Shown here piece by piece: positions 53,564 through 64,000 of a stretch of 64,000 nt of DNA; position 1 is the stretch's first letter, and every line of letters begins with the position of its first letter. Source of the DNA: Marchantia polymorpha subsp. ruderalis (Eukaryota; Streptophyta; Marchantiopsida; Marchantiales; Marchantiaceae); contig AP031353.1 of the NCBI GenBank assembly GCA_037833965.1, forward strand, positions 24,244,501 through 24,308,500, read 5' to 3'. The position numbers and the translations under genes are program-made. The notes below the pieces were generated by a model. The model was given only the letters and a program-made list of their open reading frames with translations. It ran no database searches and was not told the origin of the DNA.

Positions 53564-53599
53564 AAGCCACTGGGCATCTGGCAAGATGCCCAGTGGCTT
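53564..53599. repeat. Perfect 15-bp hairpin with a TGGCAA loop
   Basis: Arms AAGCCACTGGGCATC and its exact complement surround TGGCAA. Just upstream, at about 53541-53556, a weaker hairpin (AAATC/GATTT) has the same TGGCAA loop. Confidence 0.9.
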
Positions 53600-56002
53600 C
53601 AAGTTTCCATTTGTAGCCGAAGGAAAAATATTTAACACCTGATGATTAAATTCTTGTCAAAAGAATGGAAATTGGTTGAAATTAATGGACCAGTGAGAAG
53701 CCAAGTGTAAGATGGCTCAGTTTTAATTTTTAGGGGAAGGAAACTTCTTTTCCATCTGATGATCGAGAATGGTGGAGGATAATCGACTCGTAGTGAGTGA
53801 AGCCAGGTGGTGAGTATACGATCCACTTCAAGTAACTATGGTGGTGCCCGTCCGACGAAGGTTTAATACTTAACAATAATTTAAGTGTTTTGTATATGGA
53901 TTGAACTACATGAGAGTTGTTGAGTTTTCTGTATACGAGGAAGAACTACTCGTCTATCTGTATGGAGGAAATGACGAGAAAACAACTCACCAAACTCCAT
54001 CTCCTCATACATACTACCCAGGTCGATGATCAGTAGCACCAAGACAGAAGACCTATGTTATGAATGCATCATGAAAGGTATTCCATAAAAGGTAAAGACT
54101 CGATTCAAAGTTTCCAAATTGGAATGATACATAGAAAAGTGATTCTTATGTTACATCACTTTTTTGACATCAACAAACAAGAATTTTGAAGCATCTTGCC
54201 TCCATCTAATCATGTGACTTTAGTCTGATTAAATATCTGCTGAACATAACTTCCCATCAAACTTCATACCCTTTGTATCTCCATAATCTCATTCTTTAGT
54301 CCATATTAACAAATCCATTCATATCCACATCCATTCTACTTATCGGTATTTAAAATTCATATCAATCTCTGGTGTTGAATGGCTATTGATAATACAAGGG
54401 AAAGTCCTGAAGTCAATAGCCTTTCAACAATAAAGATTAAAACGGATGTGGTCATTTCACATCTTCATTAGTTCTAGAAATCAAAACTGGACATTCCAAT
54501 GCTGTTTGTGGTAATGAATGCAAGGTGGTAGAAGCAACATGAATACTTACAAAGGTTTAGGATTTATACTTTTGAAGATGCGTCTTTTTGACATCAGATG
54601 AAGGATACATTCAGAAGATACTATTTGAGAATCATTAATGGGGAATGTTACTCATGTTACAACAAAAGTATATTCGAAAGAGTTAGATAGCCATCGTGAA
54701 CACGCATCTTACGTAGAAAGAAATAAAGATGAAACTACTGCAGGAGCAGCAATCTAACACCATCAGGCACTGCATCACAAATGTAGAGGAATATGGACAT
54801 CATTATGAAGTTTAATTTTTAGAACGGACTAACATATGTCTTTCAAAATATGTGTCAAAAATGTTACATTGAACGCAACATTTACGCTGAATAAATATAT
54901 CTACAGACGTCACATTGTAATTCTTAAAGTACATCTGCTTTTACGCCTAGGTTACACGTTCTCACTATGATGTGAAACTCATTCTCAATGCAGGGGCAGG
55001 AGTACCACTTCTCTGACTTCCTATAATATTACTGCATGAAACTACACATGTCAAAACAGTCCCGTCAGCAACATGCCAGATGTTTCGATCAGAAAGTTAC
55101 AAGTCCAAGACCTGTGCCTCGAGCCCATCCTGTTAAGGCATGGTGCGCGAGAGCCATGTCTGAGCTTGTCCTGTATTTTTGTGCAAGCACTGGTGGAAAT
55201 GCATGCATGGCACGTAGCATGTTCGTTGCTCGTTTGTCAAGCATCTAATGACTTACGCAAACAAGTGAAAGCGAAGTCGCCACCTATCGACAGTCCTGGT
55301 TCACGGCATGATGAACATTTGCTACGGTATTATGACATTTTCGTCATATGGAGCGAGTAGAAGCAAATTTCGATATATGGATGTGGAGAGCAATTTCACA
55401 TCTTCTAGGCACGATATTTAGAGAATCAGGTGCACACACATCACCACCCAATGATCCTCCGTACTTGACCTATCTTCCATCCCTGAACATGGTGACAACT
55501 GTCGTATGCTCTCATTCTGGATGAAGCTATTGCTATTGATAAGAAGAACTTCTCAAGTTTGCTAGCAATAGCCGATGTAAGAATTGAAAGCAAAGGATCA
55601 CATGTCTCTGTGGAGGCCAAGGAGAATTATCTTCTCGTTCATACCGACAGCTTTTGATAATATATTTTGCCCATCGGTCTGACATGCTAAAGAAGCTTAG
55701 CGCGTACCCTGTTGAGAAATATCTTTCCAAAAGGCTTCGAACTAGACGGCAGTGCAAGGCTGCATGCTTCATGAATTAAGGCCGAGACTATTTGATTCAT
55801 GCGTCTCCAGGTAAGATGCGTAGGTAGAAGTATGAGTCAACCAACCATCAAGTTAAAATTCTGCCTGCTGGGAAAGTAAAAACGTACCGAGGGTAAAGAA
55901 GTTTGACACTTCTATTTTCTGTCGTCTTCGACATCCACCTCATAGCAGACATGTAACCCAGATTCATGACAGCTTATCATTCAAAAAGCGAGCACTGGAA
56001 CG

Positions 56003-56010
56003 TATAAAAG
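56003..56010 (+). promoter_or_regulatory. TATA box of the ferritin-like gene
   Basis: TATAAAAG lies 111 bases before the start codon. Transcription would begin near 56035, leaving a 5' UTR of about 80 bases. Confidence 0.65.
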
Positions 56011-56113
56011 GGACTGAGTTCTCTGTAGCTGCATATACCTCTTACCAGGTAGAGAACAGTTCATGTGCTAATGTTACAAAGGAATTTTGTAGTGAAGCGA
56101 ACAGAGTCGATCG

Positions 56114-57686
56114 ATGGCTTGTGGGAAAGTGATGGAGTCTATGACCCTAGGAGTTCTGGCGGTGTTTCTACTGGCATCTACTGCTGAGGGAACCGCAGAT
56201 TTTACTATCCAGGACAAAGACACACTGGCTGTTGCCTTGAATCTCGAGTACTTTGAAGCAGAATTCTTCCTCTTCGGAGCTTACGGACTGGGACTCGACC
56301 ACTTTGCTGCCCATCTCGCTGATAATGGAGCAGCTCCCAAAGGTGGAGAGAAAGCTGATTTGGACCCCATCGTCAGAGAGCTCGTCGAACAGTTCGGTCT
56401 CCAGGAAGTCGGACACATCAGGCACGTGACATCATATACTACTATGCTTATCATATCATCTGATGCTACCATAAACCACAAAGAATTGAGCACTTCGATC
56501 TTCGTCCATTGTGCCATCTCGTCTTAGTTGCAGGTAGTGCAGAATCCTACAGGAATTGTAGTTTCTAACAAATAGGAAACAGGGCCTACTTTCAAAGTGC
56601 ACTGCTTATGTAGGATCATATGATGGTATTCCGTTTGTTGTCTGTGTGGTTCGAGCCGATCTGTCATTATCTTGGAGAGGGTGTTGATCACTTCAGTCAA
56701 GAATAGCTTCGAAATTTTTCACGATTGGAGTAATCCATTGACAATCCCTCTGAACGTCTTGTTTGCAGAGCCATCAAGGAAGCTCTCGGAAAGGAAGCCT
56801 TCCCTCGCCCACACTTGGATTTCGGCAAGGACGTCTGGGCCAAAACTTTCGACGATGCATTCGGCTACACGCTGGATCCACCCTTCAACCCATATGCCAA
56901 CAGCGTAAACTACATGCTTGCCTCCTATGCCATCCCTTACGTGGGTTTGACTGGATACACTGGAGGAGCTCCGTTGCTGCAAGGCGCAGGAGCTAAGTCG
57001 GTAAGATCACTAACATATCCCAACCGATGAAGGACGATATTACAGCCTTCTGACTAACGTGGTTCCACCACTTGAATTAAAATACATTCTCTGGCCGCTT
57101 CATAATCTTTTTCACTCAACATCATGAACAGAAGGACTTTCATTTCATTAATACTACTGCATCTTCGATTTTTCCGATCTGCTTCTGAAGGCAGGGATGT
57201 GAAGAATGTCGGCTGCTTCTCGCAAAAGCATCCATCTAAATGGGTTTGTGTGTTTTGCAGCTCGCGGCGCGGCTCTTGGCAGTTGAGGCAGGTCAGGATG
57301 CAGCAATCAGGACATGGTTGTATCTGGTGAAAGACAAGATAGTGAAGCCTTACGAGTTCACGGTGGCAGAAGCGACCGAGAAACTGTCCAAGCTCCGAAA
57401 TAAGCTCGACGGATCAGATGAGGTTGATGATGAGGGACTCATCGTGCCGAAGGAACTCGGAGCAGAGGAAGCTGTGGAGGGTAATTGCCTTGCCGGTGAC
57501 AAGGACTCTCTAGCTTACTCTCGAACTCCCAGGCAGATTTTCTCGGTGGTTTACGCTTCAGGAGATCCTTCAAAGCCAGGAGGTTTCTATCCGAAGGGAG
57601 GACTCGGACGCCATGCGCTCAAGTACCTTAGCACCTACGAGTCTGTAAAGCAAACTTTGAATCCTTTTCTGGACAGTGAATTGTAG
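56114..57686 (+). CDS. Desiccation-related protein, PCC13-62 type (ferritin-like)
   Basis: Exons 56114-56421, 56769-57000 and 57261-57686 give 966 bases, 321 aa plus stop, close to the usual 310-320. The N-terminus is a signal peptide (MTLGVLAVFLLASTAEG hydrophobic core, cut near residue 26), so the protein is secreted or enters the endomembrane system. The ferritin-like domain (Ferritin_2) shows LEYFEAEFFLFGAYG near residues 43-57 and LQEVGHIRAIKE near 96-107, where Glu and His would line a helix-bundle site. The second and third exons carry PRPHLDFGKDVW, PYVGLTGYTGGAP and YPKGGLGRHALKY, all typical of the family. PCC13-62 was named from the resurrection plant Craterostigma and is linked to drying. 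Start: the first ATG; M7 is an alternative. Intron 1 uses a GC donor. No neighbour suggests a shared role. Confidence 0.93.
56422..56768 (+). other. Intron 1 of the ferritin-like gene, GC-AG type (347 bp, phase 2)
   Basis: Only the boundary CATCAG|GCACGT with acceptor TTTGCAG|AGCC gives the family reading GHIRAIKE. The nearby GT (56426) would put exon 2 in the wrong frame. Confidence 0.75.
57001..57260 (+). other. Intron 2 of the ferritin-like gene (260 bp, phase 0)
   Basis: Donor AAGTCG|GTAAGA and acceptor GTTTTGCAG|CTCGCG, a canonical GT-AG intron between GAGAKS and LAARLLAVEAGQ. Confidence 0.9.
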
Positions 57687-57845
57687 ATTGTTACGAGGTT
57701 TGGGGACCATTGGGTAGAGTACAGTGATGTATGCAATCTTGTAGTATAAGTTTCTGTCAACGGACGAAAACTTCTACCCGCCAATCTCTTCACAACGGAT
57801 GTGAAGAAAACCTGCTGTACAGTGTTTCAGGTAACATGCAACTTC

Positions 57846-57851
57846 AATAAA
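57846..57851 (+). terminator. Poly(A) signal of the ferritin-like gene
   Basis: AATAAA lies 160 bases after the stop codon; the 3' end of the mRNA is expected about 15-30 bases later. Confidence 0.6.
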
Positions 57852-57879
57852 AAGCTTCCAGGCTTAGTCCTGAGCCGAC

Positions 57880-60110
57880 GTTCTTTCATTTAAAGTCTCA
57901 TTTTTATTATTGTCACGGAGAAAGTGATATTCGAATGCTAATCATGCGGAACATGGACTAAGAAAATAACAAAGTACATTACACTCGGTATTCAGAAACT
58001 AATACATCTCGCTGCAAAAATATTTGCGCTTGTACATGTTAAAACGTCGCTCGGTCTTTATATACTCGCTGTCTCAAATGTGAGGGCTACTGTCGTGGAC
58101 AGAATACTTAGCCAATTGTGGGCTGTCGGAACTCACCCATCACACACATAAATGTACTTCTTTTGACGACCGATTAGGAGGACTATCTCCTCATTCGGAA
58201 TTAATGCGTTTCACAGTGTTCACATACTATGTCGATTAGGACAGAAATAAGCGAAGTGTTGTGCTTAGTCGCATGAAGAAGTCCTCTCCTCTATTATGTG
58301 AGAGTGTTTTCCTCTGTAGCTGATCCCAGTATATTCTGAGAGAGTGATATTTTGTACTGGGTAGAATACATGTACGCGAGCTGGCGCACAATTGAAAGGA
58401 GTATTCATTATCGTCATGTGTAGAATCGACATCGGCACAGGTTGTAGAGCCAATACTTTCGTGTAAAGATCTTCGGCGAACAGTTTCTCTATTTGTAGTC
58501 AATTCATCTGCAGATAGATGTTTGGATAAAGATTACTCGGCAGAGTTGGCACTGAACTTCGGCAGCAGAAGTAAATATTTCAGCAGTGGCAAAGCTGTAC
58601 ACCGTCTCCCCTCTGTATACGACTTCAAGGTCGTCGTTAACTGTGATTACTTGTCATTAGCCGCAATTTTCAGGGATTGTGTAAATGTTCAAATCATCAG
58701 ACGAAAAACTAGTCCAGGCTTAAAAATATTGTTTGAACTGCTTTTCATTATGCAAGTTGTGCTTGGTGTATAAGATAGGCTCAATCACAATCCATGTGAT
58801 TATCACCAGTTCATCAAATCAAGTGACCTTCATACCCGATCCAGCCAACTAACTTCTTTCGACCAGGATTGATAGTATTATTTGGGGCCATTCCACCCAA
58901 CTCAAGATCCTTTGCGCCTTACTACGTCCCGACCCCTGCATTAGCACTTTTCAGGTAGAAGTTCGAAGGGATTGGAGAATCGTCTAGTGTGGGCGCGCTT
59001 CAGTAATGGCCAGAGGCAGAGAGCCAGAAGCCATATCCCATCGTACGCCTCTCAATCTTGGCAGATACAGAGCAAGCAGACCCCATGCGTAGGCGTTCGG
59101 CACTGAAAGCACCATTCTGTGTTCCGGGGCCGTTTTACAACCAATCTAATGCAGGGTGGGATAACGTTTGCTATAGGTCCTATAAATGTCGACAAGCTTC
59201 AGTAATGGCTTAAGGAGACAACTCCAATCCATGTCGCAATAGCCTATAACCTTCGTTTTCGGCCCAACATCGAGGGACTGATCAACACTGCCTTTCAGAC
59301 AGCTCCGAGCACCAGATACCGTGGGCCTAAGTGACTAGCGAGACATTTCCTGTTCAGTTCTATAAGATGTCGACGAGCTTTAGTAATGGCTTAAGGAGAA
59401 CAAGTCTCCAATCCATGTCGCAATAGCCCATTCATCGATTTGGGCCCAACATCGAGGGACTGATCACCACCACCCCGAAGAGCAGCTCCGAGCACCAGAT
59501 ACCGTGGGCCGTGAAAAAGATAGAACAAGCGATACACACAACTTGTGATGTTTAACAGACAAAGCCATCTCATACTCTTCGCATCTTGTGCAAGCAAACC
59601 TTCGCACAAGCGATTCGGACATCGAGACACAGATCCCGCGAGGAAAGGAGGTGCATCGACAATGTCTGACCTGGTAGGGATTGACGGCTGACGTGAAATT
59701 AAGCGAAAAAGAAAGATGGAAATTGGATGAAATCAACACCTACAAGTCTCCGAAGCTCTAGACATCGACTGAAAGCTGCAAGACACTGATCATACAAACC
59801 TGCTGGAAAATCCTGGCTAATAAGTCGAAGAGTGGCAGTTTCCCCAGCTCTGTATTCGGTGAAACCCTAAGGAGCTTTCGATCGAGATTCCAGACCTTGA
59901 AGCCGCGCTATGTCAGCCGTCAAGATCTTCAGCATCTGTCCTCTCTCTTACGGGCATTCTATATCCTGTCTATTCTTCACTTGTGGAAAAGCTGTAAGTA
60001 ATGTACGCTTGTGTGCATGTCTCCGTAGACTCTCCATCGACAGAAAATTAGGTTCGTTGGAAGCGTTAATGGTGAAAAAGCAGTACGTCTAGAAGCCGCA
60101 AAAAGTACAA
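57880..60110. other. Intergenic DNA with a 180-bp tandem duplication
   Basis: Mixed composition, only short overlapping ORFs, no recognisable domain. The duplicated block at 59181-59510 is the one clear structure. A shorter CAGTAATGGC match near 58999 hints at a third, mostly lost copy. Confidence 0.5.
59181..59510. repeat. Tandem duplication, unit about 180 bp
   Basis: Copies at 59181-59327 and 59361-59510 share TAGTAATGGCTTAAGGAGA-, CAATCCATGTCGCAATAGCC- and CCGAGCACCAGATACCGTGG-type blocks, with small indels between them. Confidence 0.85.
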
Positions 60111-63100
60111 AAATTATCACAATCTGAATATAATCAATATATGTGATTAAAAATTAGGCTTTATTGATTTCGTAAGAAGCAATGAATTGCGTCAAATTTG
60201 ACTACATCATTGATATGATATTAAAATTGATCGACATTAAAATTGCCATTATTGATACAGACACAATTTTTTGATGATTCTATTTAAAAATCATGTTTAA
60301 ATTTACTTGTGGTTATATCACTAATGCTATCATATTATATCAAATAGAAAGATTTTAATTTATAAGCTCAATAATTATTTAATAATAATCTGGTTTAAAG
60401 AAAATGATTTTGTATTTAAAAAGCACTCACTTCAATTTCTATGACTTTAAATCAACAAATGATGTTTCCATATTGTTTTCATAGCTATCAAAATTAGCAA
60501 TATAATTATAGTATAAAAATGAGAGATTAAAATTTTATTGATAATTCCAATTTATGTTATAACTTTTTACTACTTCTCTTGGTCATATTTTACCAAACAG
60601 GTAAATTGATTGAATTATTTAAGAAAAATATGTGATGGAATAAATTAATAGATTTTCAAAACTTATAGCTAGACTTACTTAGAGTAACAACTTACAAATC
60701 AACTATACATTTTATATCCATTGGAATGAACATCAGTATATATGAAGTCTTAAGTTGTGTGATTATGTACTGCAAAAGGGCATTCCAAAAATTATTTTAA
60801 ATATTGTTTTCTTCAATTTTCAAATATTTTAAAACAAATTTTCTGTACAACTTGAACAATCTGACTTACAATTGAAGAATAATGTTTTATTTTGAAATAT
60901 TTTCAATACCCAAGTAGTCTATTAAACCAAACCCTTTGGATGTCTATCTTTATCAATGATACACATCCAAATGATTTACTATCCAACATTTCACTTATTA
61001 TGACATTGTCATAGAAAATGACTTTTATCAATATCAATGTTATTATCTTCTAATATTAATCACAAAAAACACCTTCAACAACATGAATCTACTTGATTAT
61101 AATTTACACACAATCAATTCAAAATATACTAAAATTTTCATAATTCTTATCAAATTCAAATATATAAAAATGAAAATCATATAAGGTATTTTCCATAATG
61201 TATCAGATATCATTAAATAATAAAAGTTCATTTTCTAAGACTATTTTGAACTTTAATTATATATACATATTTTCATCTCTTGAATAGTAAGTACATATAA
61301 TTTTCAAGTGATGGAAAAAAATTCATAGTAAAATAATATTGCCTAAAAATAAAAAAAGTAATGCAATAAATAAAATTCAGTCTTTGAATAATTTTTTAAG
61401 GTTATCAATATACTAATTGTAATTCAGAAAATATAGATAAAACGTAAATATTTTAAATCAATTAATAATAAAAATTTATTTAAAATAATTTTGAAATTAC
61501 ATGTTATCATCATTATTTTCCCCCATCATTATTTTATTCATGTATGATTCATTTAAAAATCTATTCAGTTTATCCAAAAAATGTGTTACATACACATCAT
61601 TCAAAGTAAATCTCATTATCAAGTTTGTTTACACATCATTTTTTAAATGATTAGAAAACTAACCCTTGTATGTAAAATTATTCCAAATAAATTATTTGAT
61701 ATTATATTACGTTGTTTTTTAATTATAGCTTAAACATAAATCTAGATATTGAACAACACTTATTTTCATACAGTATATTGATAGCTACAACTTCAAATTC
61801 GAAACATCACAATTTTTTTGATTAAAAGAATTGAAAATCTTGTAAAACCATGAATTGCAAAAGTTAATTAGTTATCAAATAAAATTAAAATATGATTTTT
61901 TCTTCCTCAAATTTTTTTCATTCCTTTATATAATATAGAAAAATAATAACTGATGAACTATGTGAATTTTCATTCAAATTACATGCACAAAGGAAAAAAA
62001 TTCATGAAAAAACACAGAATTAAAATATTTTAAAAGTATGATATGCTAAATCTACATGTCTAAACTAGCAATAACATCAATAAATATCTTTAAATACATT
62101 GATTGTATTAAAAACTTTTTTTAACCAATAAAATATAAGTATTTACAGAATAAAAGCTGAAAACAACTACCATTTGTTACCGTCTTTACTGTATTAAATT
62201 TACCGTACAATATAATATATTTTTTATTAAAAAAAAGTAACAATCTCTAAATATCTAAAATATAAGTAAAGATGATTCAAAAAAAATTTTAAAAATAATG
62301 CATTTATAATGCACTATTTATGATTATCACCTTGGCAAATCTGTAAAATTGATTGATAAATGTTAAGTGTGGCAATGATAAACTTGATTAAGATTGAGTT
62401 CAGTAATGAATATAGACACATTAGTAATCAATAAAGCTATTAATTATATCTAACATGTTGTCAATATATATTACAAAAATGTGATACAAACAATGATATG
62501 TTATCTTCTTGAGTACTTTAAAAAATGATTTTGTGAGATAATATAGAATCAATCTATGTATATCTTCAATTCAAATTTTTTTTCCATTTTTTTCAATATT
62601 ACAATATAATTAGAATAAATTATATTGATATGAATGAGATTTAATGTTTCATATTATCTAGTTTTTGACAAATTATGTAGATATTTTGTAAGCGAAATAA
62701 AATATTTAAAAAATGTAATATCTTTTGCAAGATATTATATTGTATTAGTGTAAAGGTTTCCACAAAGATAAGTAATATTATTTTAAGAAATTCTTTTCGT
62801 CATAAATATCTAGGTTTAGTCTTTTAAAAAAAGTTTTAAATACAAACTTATAATGCAGTGTCTAAACCACACATTCTACTCATGTAGATTTGCATGCTAG
62901 CACTTTTTACTGAATAACAATCAAAGGTAATTTCATCATGAATACTTTAGTCTTCATCTTGGTACGTTATTTATATTAATTGGAAATTGTATCATTCATG
63001 GATTTACAAGAATAGTGAAATCATTTCATTACATTACTTTAAGACAAAGAAGAATTTTCTCAAATTTTATTTTTTATATTGCATAGCAAACAATACATCC

Positions 63101-64000
63101 TAGTGATATCATTATAAGCTATCTTGGATATCTCACTGAAAAAGACTAATCATATTATTTTTATAGCATACAAAGTGTTATCAAGAGTATAAAAATTCTA
63201 TCCTGATCTACTACCTAGTAGATCAAACTCATTGTTGTGAATTTGTATATGAGGGGGTTAAGTTTATTGAGATTTTCAATAATAATGATCAAGAAGCATA
63301 ATACAAAACATATAGATAAGATAATTTGCAAATATTCTCAATAGAAATAGGGTTTTACGCAATTCAATACATGTATCATTTGGATTACATGAAAAGAAAA
63401 TATGTATGATGTAAAATACTAAGTATAGAATTACAAAAATATATTGATAATTCTAATTTTGAATTAAAGAATGAAATGAGCATGTTGAATGTATAAAAAA
63501 AGTTCAAAGTACAATGAAGAACTTTCTTCACTAAAAATTTTCACCTATTGACATCAATTTCATTTCATATATTATTCATCTTATGATTAAAGAAAACTAT
63601 GATCCATTTAGTTGTAATTTAAATATCTAATTACTTCTACCTAGTTTAAAAATAATTTATTAAACAAATTTTAGGTAACAATAAAAATAATTATAATAAT
63701 TTCACTCATAAATTTATTTTGGAAATGAAATTATAAATTTACCAATTTTTTTTAAAAATCAATAAAAATAATTTTTTACCTTATGTTTAATTTTAATTTT
63801 TTTTAATAAAACTGATCCTTTAGAAAAATTGAATCAAAATAAAATCAAAATTGAAACTTAAAATACAATCAGTTTATAACAAATCAAAGTCAGTAAACAC
63901 ACAAAAGTTTTGAAGATGTACAAAATATGAACTACCATAATTTTTATATTATTGATTTTGAATTCGTAATGTATAATCTCAGCTGCACTTCCAATACATA
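60111..64000. other. Very AT-rich intergenic DNA, no gene seen
   Basis: Nearly 4 kb of A/T-rich sequence with stops in every frame, no long ORF and no clear repeat or RNA gene that I can see by eye. Confidence 0.6.

Larger units (their letters stand above)
52505..55995. other. Intergenic DNA with two strong hairpins
   Basis: No gene is supported; ORFs are short and overlapping. It contains the inverted repeats at 52947-53016 and 53564-53599. The right end is the promoter region of the ferritin-like gene. Confidence 0.5.

Noticed and set aside
56426-56768. Canonical GT donor at 56426 for intron 1 of the ferritin-like gene
   Set aside because: It leaves the exon in phase 0, so exon 2 would be read as Ser-His-Gln-Gly and the conserved AIKEALGKEAF frame would be lost.

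Overview
The window looks like nuclear DNA of a land plant, most likely a moss or another early-diverging lineage. The grounds are spliced genes with GT-AG introns of about 110-430 bp, a long plant-type LRR-ROC-COR GTPase gene, a PCC13-62-type desiccation-related gene with a signal peptide, and plant Ty3/gypsy and Ty1/copia elements. The lineage is inferred from gene content and base composition; nothing in the sequence proves the species.

Region 1-26.8 kb is a nest of LTR elements, datable by their target-site duplications. The oldest layer is a decayed copia element (E, minus strand; pieces at 3212-3547 and from 25040 to about 26830). Into its gag went A, an LTR-only unit of about 5.35 kb (3548-3557 plus 19694-25034, TSD AAAAT). 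Ten bases into A went B, a gypsy element with two 2476-bp LTRs (3558-19688, minus strand, TSD TATCC). Into B's integrase went C, a second LTR-only unit (6812-12186, TSD TCCCT). A, B and C are one LTR family. A and C carry a 2.9-kb segment in the U3 part of the LTR, upstream of the TATA box, that holds a sense ORF of about 970 codons; B's LTRs lack exactly that segment. At the left edge lies part of another gypsy element, D (1-3211, minus strand), with its 5' LTR, primer site and gag.

Region 26.9-37.9 kb is AT-rich and mostly gene-poor. It holds a hAT-like non-autonomous element with an 8-bp TSD (31677-32341), hairpins, small tandem repeats and a dispersed 143-bp repeat.

Region 37.98-43.0 kb is the main host gene: a three-exon LRR-ROC-COR protein of 1487 aa, related in architecture to TORNADO1. 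One intron falls inside the Walker A motif.

Region 43-56 kb is intergenic except for a candidate small NTF2-like gene (50563-51694) followed by decayed coding-like sequence (51681-52504), and two strong hairpins near 53 kb.

Region 56.1-57.9 kb is a complete three-exon gene for a secreted ferritin-like desiccation-related protein (321 aa), with a TATA box and poly(A) signal; its first intron reads best as GC-AG. From 57.9 kb to the end there is AT-rich DNA with one 180-bp tandem duplication and no gene that I can support.

The host genes do not form a pathway or cluster. The most unusual material is the LTR family with a large ORF inside U3 and arrays of a GTGCAC-centred palindrome.
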